Both the position numbers and the translations under genes were made by a program. From Monoplex corrugatus (Eukaryota > Mollusca > Gastropoda > Littorinimorpha > Ranellidae), in NCBI GenBank assembly GCA_030674185.1, contig JAPXFY010000021.1:72549221-72613220 (forward strand): a stretch of DNA of 64,000 bases, read 5' to 3'. The notes under the pieces are model-generated. The model had not been told where the DNA came from and searched no databases. It saw only the letters and a program-made list of their open reading frames with translations. How positions within the stretch are numbered: the first letter of the stretch is position 1; each line of letters begins with the position of its first letter. Of the stretch, positions 43,955 through 55,679 are shown piece by piece.

Positions 43955-45950
43955 TATATGAGGTTTTTGTTTGTTTGTTTGTTTTTGTCTGTTTGTTTGT
44001 TTTTGTCTGTTTGTTTGTTTGTTTGTTTGTTTGTTTGATTTTTGATTACCATGATTTTGCTCTTCTTACTAATTAGCCTAAGCCCTTTATTTCTGCATTC
44101 TATTTCTAGTATATTCACAAGATTTTGTAGGTCTTTTTCATTTTTTGAAATCAGAACAGTGTCATTTGCGTACCGCAGATTGTTTATCATTCCCCATCCA
44201 AATTTTATCCCAGGGTATTCTTCTAGGTTTCTCAAGATAGTTTCGCTGTAAAGTGAAAACAAAGCTGGTGACAGAACACACTTCTGCCTAACCCTTCTTT
44301 TGATATTTTGAAAAAGAGCTTATATCATTCTCGTTGCTGCTGTTTGTTCTCAATACATATTCCTGATTTTTTTTTAGATCTTTTCCATCAATATTGAGCT
44401 TTTCCGGCTGGTTGATCAATTCTTCGTGTCTTATCCGATCAAAAGCCTTGGTATAATCAAACAAAACATAAATATAAATCCTTATTCAGCTCAACTGATC
44501 TCTCTGTGAAAGTTATTAGGATATGTATGGCATTAACGGTTTCTTGTCCATATCATGACTATTCCTGATAGAATCTTTGTCACATGACTCATCAAGCTGA
44601 TTGTACGATGGAGTTCGCATTTTTCAGCCCCTGCGTTCCTTCGAAATGTAATGAAAACTGACTTGAACATATCTTTGGGGATTTTTCCAGTGTCATGAAT
44701 TTCATTTATAGGATTGTTATTTTTTCAATACCTAATTCATCTAGAGGATCAATAATTTCTACAGTGATAGTGTGTGGTCTTTGGGCTTTTCTCGTTTTCA
44801 GCCTTATCGTTGCTGCTTTAATTTCATCTCCTTTTTTTGGTGGGTCTTTAAGTTCTTTCTGATGATGTGTTCCCCTTCTGTCATCTTCAAAAAGGTCTTC
44901 GTTATACCATACCCATTTATCTAATAGTTTGACTTCTCCATTGTAATCGTACATCTTTTGGTTTTAAGCAACTAGTTGATGTACATGTCTTTTTCTTGTG
45001 AGCTGTTTCTTCAATGTTTCTTAACGTAAACTTAGAGTCTGTTTTGGGTTGGTCTTTTTTTTTTTCAATTTGTTTCTAACCAAGCTCGCTTAGCTTCATT
45101 GCAGTTATTCCTGATTTCCTTATCTATCTTCTTGTATTCTTCCTGTTTTTCTTCATCTTCCTACGTTTATCCATCATGCCTAAAATTTCTTGTGTCATCC
45201 AATTCTTCTCTGCTTTTCTTTCAACTCTAGGGATATCTTCACAAACTTCGTTTATTAATGGGGGTTTTTTCCAGATTTGTCCATTGTTCTTCAATGTCCG
45301 CAACATTTTTCTGAGCACTGAATTTATTTTGTACGCTAAATTTTGCTAAAGTTGATTTATCTGTCCTCAAAAATCGAAGATGTAATTTGATGTTATTTTT
45401 GGTTTGTTTTCTTCTCTTTAGTTTCAGCCTAAATTTTCCCATTACAGGATGAATGGTCACTGTTGCAATCTGTACCTGGTAATGCCTTTGTTATCAGTAA
45501 AGAATGTCAGAATCTCTTATTTATCAGGATGTAATTAATTTGATTTCTTGTGCTGTCTCCTGAATTTATCCATGTCCATTTTATTCTGTTAGATTGCTGA
45601 AATCAAGTGTTTCCTATTATGAATTCATTTACTTGTGCCCACTCAAAAGTTTCTCTCCCCCTTCATTTCATGTGCCAAGGCCTTGAAGTCCAAGTATGTC
45701 ATCCACTTTTACTGTCCCACCTTCCATTATTACTGTAACGTCCTGTGGCTTACATTGAGCCTTGACTGTCTCTAATTCTACACAGAAGTTGTCAAATTCT
45801 TCCTCAGTACTTGCGGATGTTGATGCAGATACTTGAACGATGTTGGTCTCAAATGGGCTTGTCTGCCAATTTAACCAGTAAAACGCAATCTGACACAGCC
45901 CTCCAGGGTTCAACCTGAGTCCCCGTGTGTTTTTAACTAGCAACAATATT
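43955..45950 (-). pseudogene. RTE-like LINE: endonuclease and reverse transcriptase remnants
   Basis: Read on the minus strand from 45950 down: NIVQVSASTSASTEEEFDNF and a V-T-V-I-M-E-G-G-T-V-K-V-D-D block (AP endonuclease; the usual D-x-N is lost); then VMGKFRLKLKRRKQTK; then a linker around 45124-45318; then KAQRPHTITVEIIDPLDELG (RT N-part); then R-Q-K-C-V-L-S-P-A-L-F and NNLRYANDTVLISKNEKDLQ, the palm motif with Y-A-N-D for Y-A-D-D. Many stops and shifts: a dead copy. Confidence 0.8.
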
Positions 45951-46112
45951 CATAGGCATAGGCTGAGCTCTGTTTGATTTTCATTATCACAGAGATGTGA
46001 TTCATGAAATAATTAATTTGTCAAACTGTATGAAAAATAGGTGATAGCTAAACATTTTTATTGACTTTAAAATGCAAGGTCGACTTGAATTGTCACTATT
46101 TTAAAGTTTGAA

Positions 46113-46120
46113 TATAAAAG
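46113..46120 (+). promoter_or_regulatory. TATA-like box TATAAAAG upstream of MSL2
   Basis: It lies 285 bases before the MSL2 start codon. If used, transcription would begin near 46145 and the leader would include the CRE and CCAAT sites below, so it may be fortuitous. Confidence 0.25.
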
Positions 46121-46300
46121 ACCAGCTAATTTCTATTTTGTGTTAGAACAGAGCGAGCGTGCCAGTCAATTCTGGATAACGTTCTTTTCAAATGCGTTAT
46201 TCTCCCCTACAGCTCCTAAATTTAATGCTTACGATTTCGTGTACCTATTTTCAGTTTGTGTGCACTTCTTTTCGTTCCTGTTATTAGATACAAGTGCGTT

Positions 46301-46333
46301 TGACGTCATCAAACGACGACATTGGCCAATCAG
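46301..46333 (+). promoter_or_regulatory. MSL2 proximal promoter: CRE and CCAAT boxes
   Basis: A perfect palindromic CRE, TGACGTCA (46301-46308), is followed by ATTGGCCAATCAG (46321-46333), which holds an inverted and a direct CCAAT. CREB/ATF and NF-Y are the known binders of these motifs. The start codon is 72 bases beyond, consistent with a short leader. Confidence 0.55.
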
Positions 46334-46372
46334 AATTGCGAAGAATGTGGTACGGAAGTGCGTGATAACTCC

Positions 46373-46399
46373 ATGAAAACTACGCCATCGTATTACTAA
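46373..46399 (+). other. Possible upstream ORF of 8 codons in the MSL2 leader
   Basis: ATG at 46373 reads M-K-T-T-P-S-Y-Y and stops at 46397-46399, five bases before the MSL2 ATG. It matters only if transcription starts upstream of 46373, which the sequence does not settle. Confidence 0.25.
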
Positions 46400-46404
46400 C
46401 CAAG

Positions 46405-47757
46405 ATGAACGCCTACGAGTTTTATTTGTCAACGTGCAAGTACGTCCTTCTAGCTGATCCATCCAACAAAAGTACTTGGGTGGATCTCTATGGCTACCTG
46501 CCATGCCTGCGGCAGATGCTGTCATGCTGTGTATGTGGCAACATCATGTTAAAACCCAAGGGGCCGAGTCACGCCATTTGTTTACATCATGTTTGTTCGT
46601 CCTGCATTGGTGGAAAAATGCGGCTGCGGCCGGCCTGCAGTTGGTGTCGAACTCATGAAGGGTTTGTGGAGAATCCTAATATGAGAATTCTCATTCTTTG
46701 TTTTAAGAAAATGTGTGAGTATATCAACAGCACTGCGATCGGCCGCGAAATTCGAAAGGCGGCAACCAATGGCGCCCACACAAACACGCTTATCCGCGTG
46801 CTCGACGAGGCAGCTGCGTTTGAGGACGATTACGTCATTTCTAACAAAGTTATGCCCACGTGTGTGCCCACCTGGGGTATGGCACCCGAACCGAAGTTAG
46901 TGTCCTTGCCGAGAGGTCCGGGCAATCAGCCGTCCACATCGGGTAGTGGTGGGGGTGGGGGGAGAAAACGAAGCGACAGTGCCACTTCCACCCACTCCCA
47001 GTCTCATCCCCCAACAGAAAAGGATCATCCTCCAAAACTGACCAGTGTGCAGCCTGTGACCAAGTCAGTGGACAAGGACAAAGCAACAAATGACAATGGT
47101 CCACTCAAGTTGGGTCGACTGGATGATGAACTGGATTTGATGCCTGCTCTGCTTGCTCCCTGCACAAAAATAATTCCCCATGAAAAATTGTCCCCACCCC
47201 TTGCAGGTCCCCAGCGTGCTGATGTCTTGGACCAACAGGGACCTGGCCACTGGGCCAAATCTACCCATAAAAAAAGGGGCCGCAAAATGCGCCGAAAAAG
47301 AATATCCAAACCTCTCAGCATGAATTTGATATCCCCAAAGAAGGTGGTGCAGTCATTACCTGTCAAATCCAAGCTGAAGAAGAACTCTGTAGTGCTTCAG
47401 ACCAAACTAAAAATTAAAGGAAAGTACCAGAAAAAGCAGAAACCTTTTAAACAGGAAATTGATTTTGAACCTCCCTGCAAGCGAACTCGTTTGGCTTCTA
47501 GTTTGCATGTTTCTGAGAACCATACTGTTCCAGTCAGAAAATTCTGCAAGTGTGCGCGCTTGAATCTCCCATCTCGCTTCACCTGTTTCAACCAGCGCTG
47601 CGCTTGCTACAGCAATCAATTGGCGTGCAACAATTGCAGCTGTCGAGGTTGTCGTAACCCATTGAAAGCACCGGCTGTACAGAAAAACAGTCATGACAAA
47701 ACTGAAGTTGAGCATGATCCGACCATGCCCATCTTGTCACCGGAGCCTAGCGCTTAG
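46405..47757 (+). CDS. MSL2: MSL2, RING-type E3 ubiquitin ligase of the MSL complex
   Basis: 450 codons without introns. MSL2 is the ubiquitin ligase and DNA-targeting subunit of the MSL complex, which acetylates histone H4 on lysine 16 in the nucleus. The RING C3HC4 ligands are C41, C44, C59, H61, C64, C67, C78 and C81, within YLPCLRQMLSCCVCG and ACSWC, in the order and spacing I recall for vertebrate MSL2. The N-terminal helix (about 1-40) and LCFKKMCEYIN (98-108) match the parts that flank the RING and bind MSL1. The middle is disordered, with a basic KKRGRKMRRKR nuclear-localisation-like patch (about 288-298). The CXC domain (381-416) has nine cysteines (381, 383, 394, 399, 401, 408, 411, 413, 416), as for the zinc cluster that contacts DNA. 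It is shorter than the vertebrate protein of about 577 residues. The start has A at -3. Identification is firm; the role in this animal is inferred. Confidence 0.95.
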   Translation: MNAYEFYLSTCKYVLLADPSNKSTWVDLYGYLPCLRQMLSCCVCGNIMLKPKGPSHAICLHHVCSSCIGGKMRLRPACSWCRTHEGFVENPNMRILILCFKKMCEYINSTAIGREIRKAATNGAHTNTLIRVLDEAAAFEDDYVISNKVMPTCVPTWGMAPEPKLVSLPRGPGNQPSTSGSGGGGGRKRSDSATSTHSQSHPPTEKDHPPKLTSVQPVTKSVDKDKATNDNGPLKLGRLDDELDLMPALLAPCTKIIPHEKLSPPLAGPQRADVLDQQGPGHWAKSTHKKRGRKMRRKRISKPLSMNLISPKKVVQSLPVKSKLKKNSVVLQTKLKIKGKYQKKQKPFKQEIDFEPPCKRTRLASSLHVSENHTVPVRKFCKCARLNLPSRFTCFNQRCACYSNQLACNNCSCRGCRNPLKAPAVQKNSHDKTEVEHDPTMPILSPEPSA

Positions 47758-48460
47758 AAAACTTCTACTTTTCAGTGTTTGAAATATGTAGCTGCATTTT
47801 GACGTAGTTTGACATTGGCAGTTTATACTGTAAAACTGTATACTAATACCTGTAATTTTATTTCAGATTCAACCTTGCATCACTCTGTATGTGGTCTTTT
47901 TTTTTTTTTTTATGTGGATGTGTGCATTATCTGTTTATGGTTGATTTTTTCCCCATTAAGTTTTTATTTGTTGTCGTTGTTGTTGTTGTTACAGTTGTTG
48001 TTGTTGTTACAGTTGTTGTTGTTTTCTGCTTTCAGTGATTTATTATTCCAAGCCCTAGTGTTTGTTCTGTTGACTTGCAAAAAAGGTGTGTATCCTTGAA
48101 AAAAAATTCTACAGAAATCAAAATATTGTTTTATAGTGAATAATGATATGTAGCCTACTTTTAGTAGGTTAACATGTTTTTAGTATTAATGAAAAATGTT
48201 TCTAGTTTCAGTGATAGGCCTACATGGTTTAGATTGAAAAAAACAAACAAATAATACCTGAAAGCAATTACATTGTATTTTATTTTTTAACCAGAGAATG
48301 CTTTTATGTTATATGTGTATCATTTCGTATGTTTGCTCATTTAAATAACTGATCAAAAATTTAAAAGCGAAAGTTGGGTTAATGACATAAGTAAATAAAT
48401 AAATAATACATAAAACAATATTAATATTACATGGAGAACAGGCTTATGAAAATAAAGGGA
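47758..48460 (+). other. MSL2 3' UTR candidate with poly(A) signals
   Basis: AT-rich with TTG runs. Overlapping AATAAA hexamers occur at 48394-48403 and another at 48451-48456. Either could end the transcript. Other AATAAA sites lie far downstream (for example 53920), so a long UTR is possible. Confidence 0.4.
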
Positions 48461-48985
48461 GACAATTTTAAAGTTGCTTCCCTTATCTGTGTGTTTTTGT
48501 TCATTTGCTTTGCAAAAAGCAATACAGAAATAATTTTTTGTTGTTGTTGTTGTTGTGTTCTGAAGAAATGTTCTCAGTTATGAGTTAATCATATTTGTTG
48601 GCATATGATTGTACTATGTATAATGATTTGACTGTACTATTTATTGTGATTTTGCTCTATTTTTGGGCTTTAGGTTTCATGAATGTCGGATGGAATGCAG
48701 ATATGCCGTATTGTTCATGAATATATTTTGTTAAGTTTTGAAAATGGGGATTCATAAATTTTATTGAACGTGGTTTATTTCGTTTTGGAAATAACTTGAA
48801 CTGAAGTCACATAGCTCATGGTATTGTATTATCATTAGTTATTATCACATGTTATTATGGTTAACAATTTCATGTAAAAAAAAAAGTTTGATTTTGAATG
48901 TTGTCTATTGATATGTTGATGATTTCTTTACCTTAGCTCCCTTATGCTATCGACCGGCAGCAAGAACTGAAGTGTTTCACATCCT

Positions 48986-49117
48986 TTAACTCCGTCACTC
49001 TTAGCTGTAGCAAGCTGATGGATAGGGTGAAGGCGTGAAAGGGTTAAGTTTTTGCTTTGCTGTCACAGCTGATAATGCAGGAAGTTGGTGGACAGGGTGG
49101 TGCAATGAAAGGGTTAA
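48986..49117 (+). mobile_element. TTAA hairpin element, family D (diverged)
   Basis: It starts TTAACTCCGTCACTC and ends GTGCAATGAAAGGGTTAA, with an inner GATGGATAGGGTGAAGGCGT and AAAGGGTTAAG. The central PstI-like palindrome is lost. Confidence 0.55.
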
Positions 49118-49635
49118 TCCACTTTGTTACAAGTTTTCAGAATCTCACTTGTTATTGTCGACATCACTTTGACGTATTTGTTTTTTACTTGTGTTATAAT
49201 TGTTTCACTGTTTATGGGATATAGCTGGAAACAGTTTGTCTTCATTAGATATGCTTTGTCTTGAATTGAATGTTATTAGCCTACTTATATCTATTCTGTA
49301 TGATATTAGTATTTATTATTATTCGAAAATTTGCCCGCTTTGTTGTTGTTGTTGTTATACATTGTCAAGCCAGGTTTGTGCGGGGGTGTCATCACTGCTT
49401 TAACATGTCATCATGACTTTATGACCATGTAACATATCTGTTCATAGCCAGGTGATGCAAAGACCATTTTGCAAACTTTAGTTTTCCATACCTTTGTCTA
49501 CTTAAACTTAAAAGAACGATTTATTTATGAAATGTTCCAGTGTTTTTTGCATGTGATATTGTATGCGTGTTTTTGTGCCCACGCTGTGCAGGCAGTCGTT
49601 GCAGTCTTCATACTGTGTCTTTAGTGACATGCATA
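49118..49635. other. No gene seen
   Basis: AT-rich, with one (TTG)n run near 49340. No supported feature. Confidence 0.5.
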
Positions 49636-49900
49636 CTGACTGTTTTCATGTTTCCACAAACCACCAGACACTGACATGACTTACAGGATCTTTAACATGT
49701 GTATTTGATGGTTCTACACATGTATGTACATGAAATGGTTCAGGCACTAGCTGGTCTGCACTTATTTTGGCTTAGGACTAATAGGAGATCAAAAAAATTC
49801 CTCACAGTTCTTTCCACCAGATACCCAAGCAGGATCAAATGCTGGACTTTGCAATCAGAAGTCTGCCATCTTACCACTGAAGGAACAAATTTCTTACAAA
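49636..49900 (-). mobile_element. tRNA-derived SINE, family C
   Basis: On the minus strand the right end reads CAGTGGTAAGATGGCAGACT and GCATTTGATCC (box A- and box B-like). The body has CACTAGCTGGTCTGCACTTA and GACTTACAGGATCTTTAACA on the plus strand, as in 11385-11650. Confidence 0.6.
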
Positions 49901-49904
49901 ATGG

Positions 49905-50000
49905 GACATATTTTGATTTTGGAGATATTTGATATCATTTGGAGATATTTGGTATCATTTGGAGATATTTGGTATCATTTGGAGATATTTGGTATCATTG
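49905..50000 (+). repeat. 20-bp tandem, about 4 copies
   Basis: The unit TTTGGAGATATTTGGTATCA follows the SINE directly. Confidence 0.85.
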
Positions 50001-50094
50001 GAAACAGCAAGGATTCATTTCCTTTCACACTCAAGATTTCTTTTGTGGTTATCTTCTCTTCCCCCCACTCACCCCCACCCATCCCTAATTTTCA

Positions 50095-50420
50095 GCACCA
50101 ACTTAATGGCCGTAGAAGCTGGCACAAGTTTTCACACTACAATGATGATGACAGTGAGGATGATAATCATGATGCTGTGGAATTCCATCTAGGATTGAGA
50201 CTGCGTGACAGGGCTGTGCTATCATAATGTATCCTGGTGTCAAGCAGGCCTGAGAAATACACCTGAGGATTTGAGCAACACCCTCATTGACGCCTCCGTG
50301 AAGTGGATGAGACTTGACTGTGTGGTCCCAGTCTTCCCAACTCAACTCTAAGTAAGAGGTAGTTAGACATGAGCCATAAAAATCCCCACAATGATTTCTA
50401 ATGATGTATGTGAAATGTGT
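50095..50420 (-). mobile_element. SINE fragment, family A
   Basis: It shares GATGCTGTGGAATTCCATCT, TATCCTGGTGTCAAGCAGGC and AAGTGGATGAGACTTGACTG with the 9.6-kb copy. Confidence 0.65.
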
Positions 50421-51489
50421 AGGACAAACATTGTCGGACCGGTTGGAATGATCCATTATACATGTATATGTTTGGATTATATGAGAAAACAAGAGAATGT
50501 TTGAGAACATCCATTGTCAAAGTTTCCATGGCAACCTCATTGAATTCTGATTGAGTTAGTTTGAAGTTTTGTGTCCAACACTTTGAAGATTTTGTTTTGT
50601 GTCCAGCACTCTGAAGTTGATGCTGTAATCTTCAAAACTGTGTAGGGAACATTGGGATCTGTTGTGGTGGTGATGTGAAAACTATTTCAGGTATTTTCAA
50701 CAAAAAATTGTCAAGGGATATCACCAAGTAGATATTTGATTATGTTTTTTTTTAGGGTGAATTCCAGTTTTAACCTTATCTTACTGTTAAAGAAAAGAAC
50801 AAGTTGCAACTCAAATCTCAATTTTGTCCACTTACAGTAAATCCTCACCCCATCTCTGAGGTTTTCTAATATGTGACTTGGGTTCCTGTTTGTGAGAACG
50901 GGCGATATTTTCCAGCTTTTTACCAGTACTGAAGCTGCACTTGTTGAAAAAGAACCAAAGATATTTGGTTTTGCAGAAAAATATAATTCAGATTAAATGT
51001 GTCCCAAGGCATATTTCAAGTACTGTGACACTTGTGTGTCAAAAATGTAACAATTTTATCAAGAACACAAGCTCTGTGTCATTTGTATGTTAAAAAGTTG
51101 AACAAACAAAACTGTTTTACTGCAGTTACTAATTTGCATTTTCTTGTTATTCTGTTCTTCCTGCCATGCTATTGTGTTTTCATTTTATATCTTCTGTATC
51201 CTGTGTGTGTCATGACAATGTACATATTTACTTCTTGCAAATATACATATGACAGCGTATTACCATTAGTACATTCTTTTTGTTATCATGTAAGGTTGTG
51301 AGTGCCACCTCATGTTTGCTTGTATGAATATGTAGCATTTATTTTGGCAATCCATGAAATGCTTGTTAAACAGAATACTATCTATTATCTGTACAGATAT
51401 TACAGTCAGTACTCAGTACTGTGGATCTAGGGTGATGGTAATGTTCGGGTAGACTCTACTTGACAGACTGTCGTCCTGAAACAGTTTGG

Positions 51490-51740
51490 ACCAGAGGCAT
51501 GGAGAGAGAGTTGCGACTCCAGAGTTTGTTCAAGAGGGATTCATCGTGAGTGGGCAGTTCCACATGCGCTTCACCCAAATCTGCCAGCAGTTTTACCTGG
51601 CAGACTCCTTGAGCCTGTGCCAAACTGTGTGTAGTGATGAAGTCAGGAAATGTGGAGTGAAACACAAACCACCAAAATGATTGGAGCATCAAGATGGGCA
51701 GCCAACGGTCCAGATTGTGTGTTGTGAGGTGACTGAACTT
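51490..51740 (-). mobile_element. SINE fragment, family B
   Basis: CCACATGCGCTTCACCCAAA, CTGCCAGCAGTTTTACCTGG and CATCAAGATGGGCAGCCAAC match other family B copies. Confidence 0.65.
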
Positions 51741-51839
51741 AGGCAAAATCTGTAGTTGCCAGTTGTTGGTTGTTGTTTTTTTGGTGGTTTTTTTTTTGGG
51801 GGGGAGGGGGTGTCTTATTTTCATGACCCATTTCCTGTG

Positions 51840-52320
51840 CCACAGGAATGGCATAGGTTCTGGGGCAGTTTTTTCACAATGTTGTGAATAGTGTGACGAT
51901 GATGAGGACGATGGAGATAATGATCATGATGCTGTAGTTCTTTCTGGATTGAGACTGTGTGACAAGGCTGTACACTGTGCTTGCTTTCATAAATATCATG
52001 GCATCAACCAGACCCAGGAGATACAGAGACTTGCAGTGCCGGGCTGGAGATTTGGGTAACACTTCAGCGACACATCAGTGAAGTGGAGGAGACTTAACCG
52101 TGTGATCCCAGTCGACTCTAGACAGGAGCTGGTCAGGGAAAAAATCCCTCAGTGATTTTGACAGGACTGATGACATCCATACCCACACCCTTCTGGTCTG
52201 AAATGTGTTGCGCCATCCACAGCATCATGGCTGCTGGTTTTGTAGAAGTCTCCTGACTTGTTAGTTATACCAGCTTTTGCAACACCAACCACTGAGCTAC
52301 TGTCAGGGACCGGTATATTT
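51840..52320 (-). mobile_element. SINE, family A, nearly full length
   Basis: It has TGATCATGATGCTGTAG, GATTGAGACTGTGTGACAAG, CATGGCATCAACCAGACCCA and GATTTTGACAGGACTGATGA. A weak head-like CCAACCACTGAGCTACTG is at the right end. Confidence 0.6.
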
Positions 52321-52419
52321 TTATATGTAATCACGACATATAATCCTCTCCCCTTTCCACATACGGTTACAGTTGTAAGCATGGTTCTTGATCTCCTTGG
52401 GGAAAAGAATTGGATGATA

Positions 52420-53020
52420 TTTAGATAATTGTTACATTATTTGATTGTCACATTATGTTTCAACAGTTCAGATGCTCAGGAATCATCTTTAGTACAAATG
52501 TTTTTATGTCTTAAAAAGATTGAACAAATTCATACTGAATCCATTTCGGACAAAGCTTATCAAAAAAAAAAAAAGATATATGTACAGATGCTTTTTTAGA
52601 TTTGATGATGATGTAATTATCATGATTGTTGTTGTGTTGTTGCTAATATTATTCGTGTATAAACCATTTTTGTGCTGATATGAATTCAGCTAATGTTTGT
52701 TGATGAAGGGTGACGGCTTGAGATTGGTGCAAGTCTCTGTACGGTTTACTGCTTTTTGATTGTTGTCGCAGTCTGCAGACAAAGTGTGCCAAGAAGAAAT
52801 TGGATTTTTTTTACCTGTTTGTTTGTGTGTTTGTTTATTTATTTATTTATTTATTTATCACAGCAAAAGTGTTGTGTGTTTTATTTATTTATCACAACAA
52901 AAATGTTCTGCTTAAAATGTTTGTTGCTTTCAGCAGAGAAATCATGTCACCATAGAACAGTGTGGCGCCCCTCCCCACCCCCTCCCTCCCACAGCCATTT
53001 TTGTTTACCAGTGAAAATGG
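52420..53020. other. No gene seen
   Basis: AT-rich intergenic sequence with a (TTTA)n run near 52840 and a C-rich patch at 52970-52990. Confidence 0.5.
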
Positions 53021-53024
53021 ATTT

Positions 53025-53250
53025 TGTAGGGGACAGCTGTTGTTACTGTGGGATCTTTAACATGTGCTAAGTTCTGATGCTCATGGGACCATGTTTTGTC
53101 ATATCCAAAAGACCAGCACACAGGACACTGCATAGGGTCTACAGGAAAGTGAAAGAAAATCCTTTTCCAGTCTGTAATTTAAAATCTGGCGTCTCATACC
53201 AAACCAGGAGCTTTGACTGACAGGCCACACATTTCAATCTGGTTGAAATG
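53025..53250 (-). mobile_element. SINE fragment, family C (old)
   Basis: GTGGGATCTTTAACATGTGC and CACACAGGACACTGCATAGG are arranged as in the better copies. Confidence 0.4.
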
Positions 53251-53259
53251 TGTGAACGC

Positions 53260-54500
53260 CCATGTTGTATCTTTGCATCAGGCACGATTGTTTTAACAAA
53301 AATTTATGTCAGTTGTTGAGCATGACAACAACAACAAAATAGCAACAACAACAAGAAATCCCTCATAACTATTAAATTTGAATAATGTCATGAGTTATTT
53401 CCACGGTCACAGTAAGTGAAATATAAACCTGAAGTTATATGGGGGGAAAAAGGAATTGTTAGTATGGTATGACCGGCTTGTTGTACAATTGACCTTTTAT
53501 TGTTTTGGTCTTTTGTGTTCTATGTCACGTTTTTAATGCTTTGTATTGTATGTCAATGTTTGCTGATAAAATTGAAACACTCGTGTGGATCGATTGTATT
53601 GTATTTCATCCCATGTTTTATGTCTTATGAAAATATGAGTTGCTGAATTTGAGTGGCTTTTAATTCTTTTGCTGGCTTATTGGTTGTGATTATTTTTAGA
53701 AATGTCAATTATCAAAGACTGCAAAGTTCGCTAAGCTTGAAAAATTATGCTGGTGAAGTTGAACTGATTTCTATTAACCTTAAAAATGTAAACAACTCAC
53801 CCACATCTTTGGGGGGGGAAAAAGGAAGAAAAAAAACAACAACAAAACAAATAACCAAACAAGATTGCTTTTGAAAAAAAACAAATGAACAGCCCCTGAA
53901 ATAAGTTGATGCTTATGAGAATAAATGTATCATCGTCTTTTGTCATTGTGTGGAATTGTACTTTGTAGTCTAATGTATGTTATTTTATGAAATTGTACTC
54001 TGTAGTCTAATTGTTTGTTATTTTCCTCAGAATGTACACATATATGTTTGGTTAGGACTGTCTGGAAGTATGAAAATATATTTTGAAACTTCTAGAAATT
54101 TGCTGATTGTCATGATGTCCAGAATGGTTTATGGTATGATTTATGATAATGGAGTAGCCTGTAAATATACTTGAAATGAGACTGAGAGGCAGCTACACAC
54201 AGCTATGAACTGTGGAAGTATAACATGTATACATGTATATATAGTACAGCGATATGTACATAAAAGTGGAAACTTGTCACGTGTGTACATAGCAGCGACA
54301 TCACTGTTTGAACAATTTTTGGAATTATGACTTCTAAAAAAAAATTCAGTTTGAACAAGATCTGGAATTATAATTTGGTGTAAAATCTTGATGATGTTCT
54401 TTTTCATGCTGTTCTTCCATTGTATGAAATGTTTCATGATCATTCATCAATGTTGTTTCCTGGTGTTTCTGCTTCCATGACAGATGTTTGCTGTTGTAAA
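53260..54500. other. No gene seen; AATAAA at 53920-53925
   Basis: AT-rich. The AATAAA is followed by TTGTCATTGTGTGG, a plausible cleavage context, but no exon can be tied to it. Confidence 0.4.
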
Positions 54501-54539
54501 CTGAGATGTTGTCATTTTCTGTAGTGGGTTTGTCTGTGT

Positions 54540-54624
54540 CTTTGTCTGTCATGATTCTCTCTCTCTGTCTCTCTGCCTCTGTCTTTGTCTCTCTCTGTCT
54601 GTCTGTCTGTCTCTTCTCTGTCTC

Positions 54625-54658
<34 letters not shown>

Positions 54659-54960
54659 ATCTTCTTTTTTCTGTTTTCTCCCTGTTTGCCTCTCTCTCTT
54701 CCTCTCCTACCCATTCGCTCACTTATCAAAGCTTTTTTTTTCTTTTCTCTTTGACTCTTCTCGTCTTCTGTCCATTCTGTGTCTGTTTCATCTTTGCTCC
54801 CATTCTCTGTCTTCTCTTTTCCATACCTTAGCCATTCCGTTCAATCATACCTTTGTTGTTGTTTTCCCCATCCATTTCTTTCATTCTTCATCCCACCTTT
54901 CTTTTTCTTTTTCTCTGTTTCTTTCTTTCTCCTCCCTCCATCTCTCTCCCTTTTAATTAA
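54540..54960 (+). repeat. Pyrimidine-rich CT/TCTG low-complexity tract
   Basis: CTCTGT and TCTTTC runs. The S-, L- and F-rich frames (plus) and R- and E-rich frames (minus) are artefacts. Confidence 0.9.
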
Positions 54961-55679
54961 TTTTATTTTATTTATTCATGCTTTTTTTTTTGTTTTTGTT
55001 TTTTTACCTCTTATTCAGTTTTGGCATTTGCTGGTCTGGGCCTTAGAAGTATTCTAACTGTTGAAATTCTGTGAGCGGTTTCATGAGAATGTAGGTAAAA
55101 TTGAAACAGTTGTAACAGGTAGAATGCTTCTAGACATTCAGTTTCAAAATGTGTTGTGTGTCTGGTCCCTGACCACTTTGCATAAAAGTAGGGAAGGCCA
55201 ATAATCGGTCATTGGATCACATCTTAATTTCACAATTTTTTGTTTTCAACACTTCACATTTCTTTTTAATTAAGGTTATTACTTATTGATTATTGTTTTA
55301 TGTTGGGAAATATGCTGATTTGACAACATGCATTACTTCTGGTTGATATATTGTAGGCCTATCTCATTTCTGTTTTCTTGAATTTTTGTCACGAATTGTT
55401 AACGCTTGGTACATGTTGATCATTGTTGATTTGTGTGGTTTATTCATTCTTTGATTTGTTAATTTTTTTGGTCGTGTTACTTCTGTATTTCTCATTATCT
55501 CTGTAAATATTGTTTTGAGAGTTGTTCTTGCTTTAGTTTTTTCATTTATTATTTCACATTTCTCGCCAAATATTTTGTCAATTTTGACCTATGTCAGATT
55601 ATGCTTTTCTTGTTGTTGCATTTTCCCCTTCAGAATATAAGTCAATGTCAGTTATGTCCCTGTCCTCAACCCCCATCCC

